A stretch of 64,000 bases of DNA from an uncultured Hyphomonadaceae bacterium. Its GTDB lineage: Bacteria > Pseudomonadota > Alphaproteobacteria > Caulobacterales > Hyphomonadaceae. A program made the position numbers and the translations under genes. This document shows, piece by piece, positions 36,870 to 45,875 of the stretch. Every line of letters begins with the position of its first letter. The first letter of the stretch is position 1. The DNA lies in the NCBI GenBank assembly GCA_938084575.1, contig CALKFG010000002.1, positions 248,001 to 312,000 on the forward strand, written 5' to 3'. The notes under the pieces are model-generated. The model ran no database searches and was not told where the DNA came from. It saw nothing but the letters and a program-made list of their open reading frames with translations.

Positions 36870-37769
36870 TTAGGCCTTGCTCATCGAGGCCACTTCGGCC
36901 GCGAAATCATCCTCTTCCTTCTCAATACCGTCCCCGAGCTTGAACATTGCAAAGCCGACAAGCTCCGCGCCAGCTTCTTCGAGAACTTTTGCAACCGTCC
37001 GGTCCGGGTCCATGACGAAAGGCTGCTCAACAAGAACGACTTCCTTGTAGAACTTGTTCAGCCGGCCATCGATCATCTTTTCGATCACACTCGCCGGCTT
37101 ACCGCTGTCTTGGGCCTGCTCAGTCAGGACCTGGCGTTCACGCTCAACAAGCTCCTGATCAAGATCCGCGACCGTCGCCGATGCCGGCGATGTGGCCGCG
37201 ACATGCATTGCGACCTTACGGGCGATCTCTGTCAGATCACCCTCACCATTCACACCGACCAGAACACCGATCTTGCCCTGATTGGGCGCCTCAACGCTGT
37301 GCACATAAGCGGCAACCGTGCCAGCCTCGAGCTTTACAGAGCGACGCAGAGACATGTTTTCGCCAATCGTTGCAACAAGGCGCTTAATCATGTCTTCCAC
37401 CGTGCCGTCCCCATCGGGGGCGGGTGCCGCCGCCAAAGCCTCGCTGGTGCCGTCCGTGGTCAGAGCCAGATCCGCAATCTGGGCCAGTGCCGTCTGGAAA
37501 ATTTCGTTCCGCGCCACAAAATCAGTTTCCGCGTTCAGCTCAACCAGAGCACCGGTCTTGCCGTCGTCTGAGACGACAGCGGAGACCAGTCCATCAGCCG
37601 CCGTCCGTCCGGACTTCTTTGCCGCCTTGGACAATCCTTTTGCCCGCAACCAGTCGATGGCGGCTTCCATATCCCCATCGCTTTCGACGAGCGCCTTTTT
37701 GGCATCCATCATGCCCGCACCACTTCTGTCGCGCAGGCTCTTGACGAGGGCAGCGTTTATCTGAGCCAT
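36870..37769 (-). CDS. tsf: Elongation factor Ts
   Basis: Guanine nucleotide exchange factor for EF-Tu. The 299-residue protein has the N-terminal UBA-like domain (LVKSLRDRSGAGMMDAKKAL), the EF-Tu-contacting TDFVARNEIFQ region and the C-terminal core. It follows rpsB by 30 bases and is followed by a hairpin terminator. Confidence 0.97.
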   Translation of the reverse strand: MAQINAALVKSLRDRSGAGMMDAKKALVESDGDMEAAIDWLRAKGLSKAAKKSGRTAADGLVSAVVSDDGKTGALVELNAETDFVARNEIFQTALAQIADLALTTDGTSEALAAAPAPDGDGTVEDMIKRLVATIGENMSLRRSVKLEAGTVAAYVHSVEAPNQGKIGVLVGVNGEGDLTEIARKVAMHVAATSPASATVADLDQELVERERQVLTEQAQDSGKPASVIEKMIDGRLNKFYKEVVLVEQPFVMDPDRTVAKVLEEAGAELVGFAMFKLGDGIEKEEDDFAAEVASMSKA

Positions 37770-37799
37770 CGTGTCTATCCTCTGTTCTGTTGAACGTAT

Positions 37800-38642
37800 C
37801 TAAGCTTCGGCCGTCTCACCAGCAGCTTGGGTTTCCTCTACGGGCGCTTCGCCGCCAGCGTCCGCATCTGCGGCATCCGCGGCAGACACATCCGCGTCGA
37901 CAAGCATCGCAATGTCGTCGGCGTCCCCGAGGTCTATCCCGAGGCCAGCAGAGCCCTCTGCAAGTCCATCCAGCGCGGCATCCGCGATCAAATTGCAATA
38001 CAGGGTGATCGCCCGGACCGCATCGTCATTGCCGGGGAATGGAAAGTCCGCATCGTCCGGATCGCAATTGGTATCGATCACCGCAACCACAGGGATGCCG
38101 AGCTTGCGTGCTTCCTTGATCGCAATCGCTTCCTTATTGGTATCAATGACGAAAATGATGTCGGGAAGACCGCCCATATTGGCAATCCCGCCCAAAGCCT
38201 TGTCAAGCTTTTCGCGCTCACGCTCGAGATTGAGAAGCTCCTTCTTTGTCAGCAAGGATTTGTCCTTGTCTGCAAGAAGCTCTTCAAGCTCGCGTAGCCG
38301 TTTGATTGATTTCGAAACAGTCGACCAGTTGGTCAGCGTGCCGCCGAGCCAGCGATGGTTCATGTAGTACTGCGCGCACCGTGCAGCCGCCTCAGCCACA
38401 GGCTGAGACGCCTGACGCTTCGTACCCACAAACAATACCCGACCACCCTTGGCCACTGTGTCACGAACCTGGACCAAAGCCTGATGAAGCAGGGGAACAG
38501 ATCTCGACAGATCGAGGATGTGAATGCCAGACCGCGCGCCATAGATGAAGGTCTTCATCTTGGGGTTCCAGCGATGGGTTTGGTGTCCGAAATGAACGCC
38601 CGCTTCGAGGAGTTCACGCATTGAGAAGTCTGGCAAGGCCAT
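37800..38642 (-). CDS. rpsB: 30S ribosomal protein S2
   Basis: Small-subunit ribosomal protein, 280 residues. Core motifs are [50 protein letters not shown] and [20 protein letters not shown]. An acidic, Ala-rich tail of about 40 residues ([20 protein letters not shown]) extends beyond the E. coli protein length, a feature common in Alphaproteobacteria. AAAGGAAA lies upstream of ATG 38642. Confidence 0.97.
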   Translation of the reverse strand: MALPDFSMRELLEAGVHFGHQTHRWNPKMKTFIYGARSGIHILDLSRSVPLLHQALVQVRDTVAKGGRVLFVGTKRQASQPVAEAAARCAQYYMNHRWLGGTLTNWSTVSKSIKRLRELEELLADKDKSLLTKKELLNLEREREKLDKALGGIANMGGLPDIIFVIDTNKEAIAIKEARKLGIPVVAVIDTNCDPDDADFPFPGNDDAVRAITLYCNLIADAALDGLAEGSAGLGIDLGDADDIAMLVDADVSAADAADADAGGEAPVEETQAAGETAEA

Positions 38643-38684
38643 AGTCAGTTTCCTTTATCCGGTTGACCGGCACGAGCAGCAATC

Positions 38685-38702
38685 GGCGTTCACTTGAACA
38701 CC
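38685..38702 (-). promoter_or_regulatory. Hairpin in the rpsB mRNA leader
   Basis: On the minus strand GGTGTTCA and TGAACGCC pair with one mismatch around two bases (38685-38702), inside the probable untranslated leader. S2 represses its own mRNA in E. coli, so a leader fold is worth noting, but the very short loop suggests either a longer alternative fold or a protein-binding palindrome. Confidence 0.3.
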
Positions 38703-38740
38703 AACACCGGAAGGCCCGCGCGTCGGGGTTAATGCGCGCC

Positions 38741-38768
38741 TATATACCGGCTTTACCCCGCAGAGCAA
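38741..38768 (-). promoter_or_regulatory. Candidate promoter of rpsB-tsf
   Basis: On the minus strand TTGCTC (38763-38768) and TATATA (38741-38746) are 16 bases apart, about 100 bases upstream of rpsB. The pair resembles the rpmF promoter (TTGCAT, 17 bases, TATACG). Confidence 0.4.
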
Positions 38769-38806
38769 CACCCCCTGGCAGACGGTCTCCTGAAGCCCCA
38801 CCCGCG

Positions 38807-41800
38807 TCAGGCCGCCAGATGGTCGACACGGGCAACGCCGGGGGCGGTCTTAAGAGCCCGCAAGGCCTCCAGGCCGGTGGCATATGTATCCGGCAGACGC
38901 AGCGTTACCACTTTACCGCACTGTGTCATCAGCCGCACATAGATTGTCCCGCGGTCGGGACCGGGCGCCAATTTGAGGCGCGCCGCAATCGCCGCCAATC
39001 CGTCCAGCTGAGCCCCCTGCTCAAGGCGGACACTCAAAGCGGGCACCTTTTTGCCCACCCGCGCCTGTTCTATCGGCTGAACACGGCGAACTGAAAGCCG
39101 GATTTCTTCCTCTCGCCGACGAACATCTGCAGTGACGACAACCGCTGCCCCGGGCTCAAGCTTATCGCGAACCTCCAGAAGCAATTCCGGCATGACACTA
39201 AGTTCGATTTCACCTGTGGGATCGGACAGCGTTAGAAATGCAAACTTGCCCCCCATACGGCTGGGTTTCTCGACCCGCTGGCGAACGACACCGATAAGTT
39301 CAAGCGGCCGGCCATCCATGGCCTGACTGGCAACATCCATAGCCAGGGTAATCCGCCCGTCTTCCAGCCCATCCAGGACATCGTCAAGCGGGTGCCCGCT
39401 GAAATAAAATCCGATCGCCGCAAATTCCTGATCCAGCTTTTGCTGCATATTCCAGGCGCCCGCCTCAGGAAGTGTCGCGCGCATCGCCGGTTCGGCCTCG
39501 CCAAAAAGACCGGCCTGGCCGCCCGCCCGGTCCTCGGCTGAGGCTGCGGCCGCCGCCGCCAGCACAGGCGCAGCCGCCAGTGTCCGCGCCCGGTTGGGTT
39601 CGAGCACATCAAATCCGCCCGCTCGCGCCAACTGCTCGATGCATTTCCGGTTCACATTGCGCGGATCAACTCTCTCGGCGAAATCGTGCAGATCACTGAA
39701 AGGCCTGTCCGAATCCCGATCGCGGACCATCTGGGCCATAGCCTCTAAACCAACACCCTTGAGTGCGCCCAGAGCATAGACAATGGCGCCGTCACGAACA
39801 TCGAAATCTGCCATAGATCGATTCACATCCGGCGCTTCCACCGGGATACCAAGCCGGCGTGCTTCCTGGAAAAAGGCTGCCAACTTATCTGTATTGTGCA
39901 AATCAAGGCTCATGGATGCAGCGAGAAACGCAACCGGGAAGTGGCATTTAAGATAGGCGGTCTGATACCCGATCAGTGCATAAGCCGCGGCATGGGATTT
40001 ATTGAACCCATAGCCGGCAAATTTCTCCATTGTGTCGAAAATCTGGTTGGCAAGCCCCTCTCCAATGCCCTTGCGCTCACTTGCCCCTTCCAGAAACCGT
40101 CGCCGCTGAGCCACCATCTCCTCAAGTTTTTTCTTCCCCATGGCCCGGCGCAGCAGGTCGGCTTCTCCAAGGGAGTAGCCGGCAATCTCCTGCGCCATCC
40201 GCATCACCTGCTCCTGATAGACCGGCACGCCATAGGTCGCCTCAAGGATCGGCTGAAGGTCAGGGTGCTGATAGGTAACGGTTTTCGGATCTTCCTTGCC
40301 GGCAACATAGGTCGGAATATTGTCCATCGGACCAGGCCGGTAGAGCGATATAATGGCGATCACATCTTCAATATTGCCAGGTCGAACCTTGCGTAAGGTA
40401 TCGCGCATGCCCTGGCCTTCGAGCTGGAAAACGCCAAGCGTATTGCCCGACGCCATGAGCTCATAGGTCGCCGCATCATCAAGCGTATCCCATTCAGCAC
40501 CAACATCTGCCCCCTCCCTGTGAATGAAACGCAGCGCACGATGAATAACCGTCAGCGTCTTCAGGCCAAGAAAATCAAATTTAACCAGACCGGCCGCTTC
40601 GGCCCATTTCATATTGAACTGGGTCGCGGGAAGATCCGCGCGGGGATCACGATAAAGCGGTACCAATTCCTGCAGGGGCCGATCCCCGATCACGACCCCA
40701 GCAGCATGTGTCCCGGCATTGCGATAGCGCCCCTCAAGCGCAAGCGCGGTTTCCAGCAATTCACCGACACGTGGGTCGTTGCGGATTTCATCATCAAATT
40801 TCGGCTCGTCGGCGATAGCATCTTCGAGTTTTGGCGGCTTGGCAGGATTGAAGGGAATAAGCTTCGCCAAACGGTCAACCTGACCGTAACTCATCTGCAT
40901 CACACGCCCCACGTCTCGAACGACGGCCTTCGCCTGAAGCGTTCCGAAGGTAATGATCATCGCAACCGAATCTGCCCCGTACTTATCCCGGACATACCGG
41001 ATCACCTCACCGCGTCTTTCCTGACAAAAATCGATGTCAAAGTCCGGCATCGAGATCCGCTCAGGATTGAGAAAGCGCTCAAACAGAAGATCGAACCGCA
41101 AGGGATCAAGATCGGTAATGGTAAGGGACCAGGCGACCAGAGAGCCCGCTCCAGAGCCGCGCCCGGGACCGACGGGAATGTCCTGAGACTTGGTCCACTT
41201 TATGAAGTCGGCAACAATCAGAAAATAGCCGGGAAATCCCATTTTCTCGATGACGCCCAGCTCATAATCCAACCTTTTCTCATAGGTCTCGCGGCTAGCA
41301 AACAGGCGGGCCGCGGCCGCCAGCCGCGCATCAAGTCCATCATGCGCCTGGGCGCGTAATTCTTCAATTTCAGATCGCGTCCCATCACCAAAATTGGGCA
41401 GGATTGGCGCGTGGGTCAGCGCCCGCACAGCGCAGCGCCGAGCCACCTCTGCTGTTGCGTCAATTGCTTCAGGCAGGTCTGCGAACAGGGCCCGCATCTC
41501 CGCCTCGGTTTTGAGATACTGCTCTGGCGCCACGCACGGCCGGTCTTCCACGCCGAGATAGGTCGAATGCGCAATACACATCATGGCATCATGGGCCTTA
41601 GCATCGGCGGCCTTCATAAATCGCGCATCATGCGTGGCCACGACAGGCAGACCCAGCTCATAGGCCAGCTGTAGCAGACCGGCTTCCGTTGCCCGCTCTT
41701 CCGGGGTGCCATGCCGGGTAATCTCGACATAGCACCGGCCCGGAAACCCCTCCGCCAGGACCTTCAGCCGGTCGCGGGCGTCTTCCTCCCGTCCCTTCAG

Positions 41801-42226
41801 CAGGGCCTGGGCAACTTCACCTTCAACACCGCCGGTCAACAGAAGCAGCCCGTCTGTATGAGACAGCAAGGATTCCCGCTTCAGCCGCGGCACTCCGTCT
41901 TCGGCGCTAAGATAGGCCTCGGATGACAGCGCCATAAGCCGCTGGTATCCCGCCGCATTCTGAGCGTACACCGAGGCCCGGGACAGCGTTTCCTGATGCG
42001 CCCCATCCGTGACATCAAAACAGCACGCCATGATCGGTTGAACACCGGCGCCAGCGAGGGTTTCCGATAATTCCAGGGCGCCGAAAAGATTATTATGGTC
42101 GGTAACGGCCAGAGCGGGCATGCCCTGCTCCACGCACCAGCTGGCCAGCGCCCTGGTCTCGATCATGCTTTCCAGCAGGGAAAAGCCGGTTCGAACAGCG
42201 AGATGGATAAATGGCGACTGTCGCAA
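38807..42226 (-). CDS. dnaE: DNA polymerase III alpha subunit
   Basis: Replicative polymerase of the chromosome, 1139 residues. The N-terminal PHP domain (FIHLAVRTGFSLLESMIETR), the palm with catalytic acids (PGRGSGAGSLVAWSL, then MPDFDIDFCQERRGEVIRYV), the fingers (KSHAAAYALIGYQTAYLKCH), and the C-terminal OB-fold (GVVRQRVEKPSRMGGKFAFL) are in order. Length and the lolD-lolC-proS context point to the essential DnaE1 and not the mutagenic DnaE2. The start is TTG 42226 with GGGAG six bases upstream. An SOS-type box lies 45 bases upstream. Confidence 0.96.
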   Translation of the reverse strand: MRQSPFIHLAVRTGFSLLESMIETRALASWCVEQGMPALAVTDHNNLFGALELSETLAGAGVQPIMACCFDVTDGAHQETLSRASVYAQNAAGYQRLMALSSEAYLSAEDGVPRLKRESLLSHTDGLLLLTGGVEGEVAQALLKGREEDARDRLKVLAEGFPGRCYVEITRHGTPEERATEAGLLQLAYELGLPVVATHDARFMKAADAKAHDAMMCIAHSTYLGVEDRPCVAPEQYLKTEAEMRALFADLPEAIDATAEVARRCAVRALTHAPILPNFGDGTRSEIEELRAQAHDGLDARLAAAARLFASRETYEKRLDYELGVIEKMGFPGYFLIVADFIKWTKSQDIPVGPGRGSGAGSLVAWSLTITDLDPLRFDLLFERFLNPERISMPDFDIDFCQERRGEVIRYVRDKYGADSVAMIITFGTLQAKAVVRDVGRVMQMSYGQVDRLAKLIPFNPAKPPKLEDAIADEPKFDDEIRNDPRVGELLETALALEGRYRNAGTHAAGVVIGDRPLQELVPLYRDPRADLPATQFNMKWAEAAGLVKFDFLGLKTLTVIHRALRFIHREGADVGAEWDTLDDAATYELMASGNTLGVFQLEGQGMRDTLRKVRPGNIEDVIAIISLYRPGPMDNIPTYVAGKEDPKTVTYQHPDLQPILEATYGVPVYQEQVMRMAQEIAGYSLGEADLLRRAMGKKKLEEMVAQRRRFLEGASERKGIGEGLANQIFDTMEKFAGYGFNKSHAAAYALIGYQTAYLKCHFPVAFLAASMSLDLHNTDKLAAFFQEARRLGIPVEAPDVNRSMADFDVRDGAIVYALGALKGVGLEAMAQMVRDRDSDRPFSDLHDFAERVDPRNVNRKCIEQLARAGGFDVLEPNRARTLAAAPVLAAAAAASAEDRAGGQAGLFGEAEPAMRATLPEAGAWNMQQKLDQEFAAIGFYFSGHPLDDVLDGLEDGRITLAMDVASQAMDGRPLELIGVVRQRVEKPSRMGGKFAFLTLSDPTGEIELSVMPELLLEVRDKLEPGAAVVVTADVRRREEEIRLSVRRVQPIEQARVGKKVPALSVRLEQGAQLDGLAAIAARLKLAPGPDRGTIYVRLMTQCGKVVTLRLPDTYATGLEALRALKTAPGVARVDHLAA

Positions 42227-42270
42227 GGCACGCTCCCGGAAAGGGGCCGAGCCTAGCCGATCCGGGCCCA

Positions 42271-42285
42271 GAACAGAAGTCGAAC
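42271..42285 (-). promoter_or_regulatory. Perfect SOS-type box upstream of dnaE
   Basis: GAAC-N7-GAAC (plus strand, GAACAGAAGTCGAAC) matches the alphaproteobacterial LexA site exactly and resembles the box at lexA. It sits directly after the lolD stop codon. A weak promoter on the minus strand (TTCTGT, 17 bases, TAGGCT) would have its -35 inside the box. Confidence 0.55.
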
Positions 42286-42969
42286 CTATGCGAAGTCTGT
42301 GAGTTTCCCATCCGCAAGGGTCAGGACACGATCCATATGACGGGTCAGAGCGAGGTTGTGAGTTGCAATCAAGACGGCCGCACCCTCATGACGGGCCATG
42401 CGGATCAGGCTGGCAAAAACCCGATCCGTTGTCACCGGATCAAGATTGCCCGTCGGCTCGTCCGCGATCACAAGACGCGGATCATTGGCGAGGGCCCGGG
42501 CAATGGCCACCCGCTGCTGCTCACCACCCGACATTTGCCCCGGCTGGTGACCGGCCCGGTCCGACAGGCCCATTTCCTCGAGAAGCGCAGCAGCTTTTGC
42601 ATGCGCCGCCCGGCGATTCTGACCATCGACCCTGAGCGGCATCGCAACATTGTCGAGGGCGTTAAACTCAGGCAGCAAATGATGGAACTGGTAGACAAAG
42701 CCGAGCTTTTGACGTCGCAGCCGGGTCCGGCCGGCATCGTTCAACGCCGTACAGTCCTGCCCTTCCAGCAACACGGTTCCGCTTTCGGCCTTCTCCAGCA
42801 AACCTGCCGTGTGAAGCAGTGTCGATTTACCTGACCCTGACGGGCCAACGAGCCCGACCAATTCGCCCTCATTCAGGGTGAGATCTGCACCCTGCAGGAC
42901 GCGCAGGGTCGCAGCTTCAGAGCGATACTCGCGTACAATTTCCCTGAGTTCCAGCACAGCCGCCATCAT
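42286..42969 (-). CDS. lolD: Lipoprotein-releasing ABC transporter ATP-binding protein
   Basis: ATPase of the LolCDE complex that extracts lipoproteins from the inner membrane. The 227-residue protein has Walker [10 protein letters not shown] (residues 42-50), the Q-loop region [10 protein letters not shown], the signature MSGGEQQR and Walker [13 protein letters not shown]. It overlaps the membrane partner gene by four bases and lies 59 bases upstream of dnaE. Confidence 0.95.
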   Translation of the reverse strand: MMAAVLELREIVREYRSEAATLRVLQGADLTLNEGELVGLVGPSGSGKSTLLHTAGLLEKAESGTVLLEGQDCTALNDAGRTRLRRQKLGFVYQFHHLLPEFNALDNVAMPLRVDGQNRRAAHAKAAALLEEMGLSDRAGHQPGQMSGGEQQRVAIARALANDPRLVIADEPTGNLDPVTTDRVFASLIRMARHEGAAVLIATHNLALTRHMDRVLTLADGKLTDFA

Positions 42970-44237
42970 TCAAACCTCAACGCCTCAACCGGGTCCAGCC
43001 GGGCAGCAGACCAGGCCGGCCAGAGCGTCACCAATATCGACATGGCCATTGCCCAAAGCGTGGTGAAAATCGCCTCTCCCCAGTTCAGCTCGGCTGGCAA
43101 GCCCTCAAGTCCGTAGACATCCGGCGGGAAGATCGGGCGACCGAGGATGAAGCTTATCCCATCTTCTACCGCCCCGATATTCAGGACGATCGTCACCCCC
43201 AAAAGCAGCCCCATTAACGCGCCGGCCAGACCCAAAAGACCGCCAATCATGACGAATATCCGCATCACCGACCCCCGCGAGGTGCCGATTGTGCGCAGTA
43301 TGGCAATGTCTCGGGTCTTGTTCTTCACCAGCATGACGACGCCAGTAATGATATTAAGCGCGGTGATGGTGATCAGAATGAGCATGATTACCCGCATCAT
43401 GCCCCGTTCGGCGTTCAGGGCGCCAAGATAGGCCGCCCGCTGACGCTGCCAGTCATCGAGAAGGAACCGGTTTCCGATCAGCTGACTGATGGCCTGGCGC
43501 GCGCGTGCCGTCTTCATCGGATCATCCAATCGGACGTCGATGAATTCGTAACCTTCACTGAAGTTGAAAAAAAGCTGCGCCTGAGCCATCGGCATCAGCA
43601 TGTACAATTTGTCCAGCTCGACGCTTCCCGTCTCAAATGTGTCGGCCACGGTGTAAGCTTTGCGACGCGGCGTTACACCAAAGGGACCCTTAGTGCCCTC
43701 CGGTGCGATCAGGGTTACCCTGTCTCCCGGAGCAATGCCCAGATCCGCCGCCAGAAAGCGCCCGACATATATCTGGTCACCCCCGAAACGCCCCTGCCCG
43801 AAGCCGTCCCGACTGGCCTTGGCCGACCCACCTGGAAAAAAGGGCAAATGGTCAAGATCCTCTACCCGCACGCCCCGCACGGCTGCGCCGATTTTTGCAT
43901 AATCGGTGGATGCGAGGACCTGTTCTTCAATCACGGGCGAGGCCGCCTGGATGCCCTCGAGTTGAGGAAGTGAGCGGACGATCAGGTCAATTTCTGCGGC
44001 GGGTTCGTCGGTGACCTGAACAAAGACATGCCCCTGTCCACCAAGAAGCGCATTGAGCAAGGTCGATCGAAATCCACTCATCACCGACATGATGACGATC
44101 AGGGCCGTCACCGCCAGCATGATGCCAACAAAAGAAATGATTGAAACAAGGGACACGCCACCATGCGCACGCCTCGCCCTCAAATAGCGCCAGGCAAGAG
44201 TCCGTTCGACCGCGCCAAAAGGTACTGCTGACGCCAT
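42966..44237 (-). CDS. lolC: Lipoprotein-releasing system membrane protein LolC/LolE
   Basis: Membrane subunit of the lipoprotein-export ABC transporter, 423 residues. It has an N-terminal cytosolic start (ERTLAWRYLRARRAHGGVSL), a first membrane segment (VSIISFVGIMLAVTALIVIM) with the LolE-type MSGFR, a large periplasmic MacB-like domain and three C-terminal membrane helices including LTITALNIITGVVMLV. One gene replaces the LolC plus LolE pair of E. coli, as in other Alphaproteobacteria. Confidence 0.92.
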   Translation of the reverse strand: MASAVPFGAVERTLAWRYLRARRAHGGVSLVSIISFVGIMLAVTALIVIMSVMSGFRSTLLNALLGGQGHVFVQVTDEPAAEIDLIVRSLPQLEGIQAASPVIEEQVLASTDYAKIGAAVRGVRVEDLDHLPFFPGGSAKASRDGFGQGRFGGDQIYVGRFLAADLGIAPGDRVTLIAPEGTKGPFGVTPRRKAYTVADTFETGSVELDKLYMLMPMAQAQLFFNFSEGYEFIDVRLDDPMKTARARQAISQLIGNRFLLDDWQRQRAAYLGALNAERGMMRVIMLILITITALNIITGVVMLVKNKTRDIAILRTIGTSRGSVMRIFVMIGGLLGLAGALMGLLLGVTIVLNIGAVEDGISFILGRPIFPPDVYGLEGLPAELNWGEAIFTTLWAMAMSILVTLWPAWSAARLDPVEALRFE

Positions 44238-44242
44238 ATCGC

Positions 44243-45568
44243 CTAGGCCTCTAAAATCCGCGCAAGCGCATCTTCGGGGCTCAACTCGGTTTTCATGCCG
44301 GTCGCCCGGTGCTTAAGCTCAACGCAGCCCGATTTAACGCCACGTGGCCCAATGGTGATGGACCAAGGCAAACCGATCAGGTCCATTCTGTTGAATTTTG
44401 CGCCCGCCCGGTCAGACGAGTCGTCATACAGCACGTCCTTGCCGGCAGCACAGAGCTTGTCATACAGCGCGTCAGCCATGGCGCTGACAGCGTCATCGTC
44501 CGGCTTCATCGAAATCAGGCCGACATCAAACGGGCTGACCGATGCCGGCCAGACAATTCCGTCTTCGTCATGGCTGGCTTCAATGATGGCCCCGACAAGG
44601 CGCGACACGCCTATGCCATAGCTGCCGCCATGAATGGTGACCAGTTGCCCCTCCTGAGACTGAACCTCGGCCTTCATCGGACCGGAATACTTGGTACCGA
44701 AATAGAAGATATGGCCGACTTCAATCCCACGGGCTTCGACCCGCCGATCCTCGGGAATCTGTTCAAAAACAGACGGGTCGTGTTTCTCATCTGTCGCCGC
44801 GTAAAAACGAGTGCGCTTGTCTGTTTCTGCCTCAAGGGCCGAGATATCGGAGAAATCAAACGCCGGCCCGGGTGCCGGAACATCGAGCACCTCCCGGTCG
44901 CAAAACACAGCACTCTCGCCACTCTTGGCGAGGATCAGAAACTCATGGCTCAGGTCTCCCCCAATCGGCCCGGGGTCGGCCTGCATTGGAATGGCCTTCA
45001 CGCCCAGACGTTCAAATGTGTTCAAATAGGCCGCGAACATTCTCTGGTAGGACACACGCGCGCCGGCCTCATCAAGGTCAAAGCTGTAGGCATCCTTCAT
45101 CAGGAATTCCCGTCCCCTCATAATACCGAAACGGGGACGAACCTCGTCGCGAAATTTCCACTGCTGGTGATAGAGGTTCAGCGGCAACGCCTTGTAGCTT
45201 TTGACATAGGTCCGGAAAATGTCTGTGATCATTTCCTCATTTGTCGGGCCATACAGCATGTCACGCCCATGCCGGTCCTCTATGCGCAGCATTTCCTGAC
45301 CATAATCCTCGTAGCGCCCGCTCTCACGCCAGAGATCGGCCTGCTGCAGAGTCGGCATCAGCAATTCGATCGCTCCGGCGCGATCCATTTCTTCCCGAAC
45401 GATCTGTTCGATTTTTTTCAGGACGCGAAAGCCAAGCGGCAGCCAGGAATATATGCCCGCCCCATTCTGGCGGATCATGCCGGTGCGCAGCATCAGCTGA
45501 TGGGACACGATTGTCGCGTCGGCAGGGACGTCTTTGGTGACGGGTAGGAAAAAGCGGGTCAAACGCAT
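44243..45568 (-). CDS. proS: Prolyl-tRNA synthetase, short alphaproteobacterial type
   Basis: Charges tRNA-Pro. The 441-residue class II synthetase has motif 1 and 2 regions ([40 protein letters not shown]), the motif 3 Arg in [16 protein letters not shown] and the anticodon-binding C-terminal domain. The ~180-residue editing insert of the E. coli enzyme is missing, as is typical of this class. It lies five bases upstream of lolC/E in the proS-lolC/E-lolD-dnaE run. Confidence 0.96.
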   Translation of the reverse strand: MRLTRFFLPVTKDVPADATIVSHQLMLRTGMIRQNGAGIYSWLPLGFRVLKKIEQIVREEMDRAGAIELLMPTLQQADLWRESGRYEDYGQEMLRIEDRHGRDMLYGPTNEEMITDIFRTYVKSYKALPLNLYHQQWKFRDEVRPRFGIMRGREFLMKDAYSFDLDEAGARVSYQRMFAAYLNTFERLGVKAIPMQADPGPIGGDLSHEFLILAKSGESAVFCDREVLDVPAPGPAFDFSDISALEAETDKRTRFYAATDEKHDPSVFEQIPEDRRVEARGIEVGHIFYFGTKYSGPMKAEVQSQEGQLVTIHGGSYGIGVSRLVGAIIEASHDEDGIVWPASVSPFDVGLISMKPDDDAVSAMADALYDKLCAAGKDVLYDDSSDRAGAKFNRMDLIGLPWSITIGPRGVKSGCVELKHRATGMKTELSPEDALARILEA

Positions 45569-45875
45569 GGTCGAAATCCAATGAATCGAGAGCTAAGATT
45601 GTGTATGGGCTTCGGTCAGACTTGGCTAGAGCTCCTCTGATCGACATGGCAGCCCGCATTGACACGACCGCCGATCTGGCTCAGGAGGGCGCAGTAAAGC
45701 GGCATCAAGCACAGCTTCATCAGGCGGCCCCTCTCATCCGGCCAGACCTCCCATATTCAATATCGCTGTTCAAGGACAGAGTGTCTCACCCCGCCTAAAC
45801 AGCATTTCCTCCTCACCCCGTCCATGACCCGCGAACCGACATCCGTCGCCAACAGGGTCGACAGAAAGTACAGAT
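45569..45875. other. Noncoding gap between proS and the helicase gene
   Basis: A 307-base divergent region. A 65-codon plus-strand frame at 45601-45798 has no recognisable domain, no clear ribosome-binding site and ordinary composition, so I do not call it a gene. The region must hold the promoters of the proS and helicase genes, but no strong hexamer pair stands out. No tRNA or repeat was seen. Confidence 0.4.

Noticed and set aside
36216-37571. 451-codon plus-strand frame across pyrH and tsf
   Set aside because: Both pyrH and tsf are unambiguous on the minus strand and the frame also crosses their terminator.
38807-42226. Mutagenic DnaE2 as the identity of the polymerase, suggested by the SOS box
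   Set aside because: Length 1139 residues and the lolD-lolC-proS context fit DnaE1; no imuA or imuB is adjacent.
45601-45798. Possible 65-residue gene between proS and the helicase gene
   Set aside because: No ribosome-binding site, no recognisable domain, and its antisense is open too.
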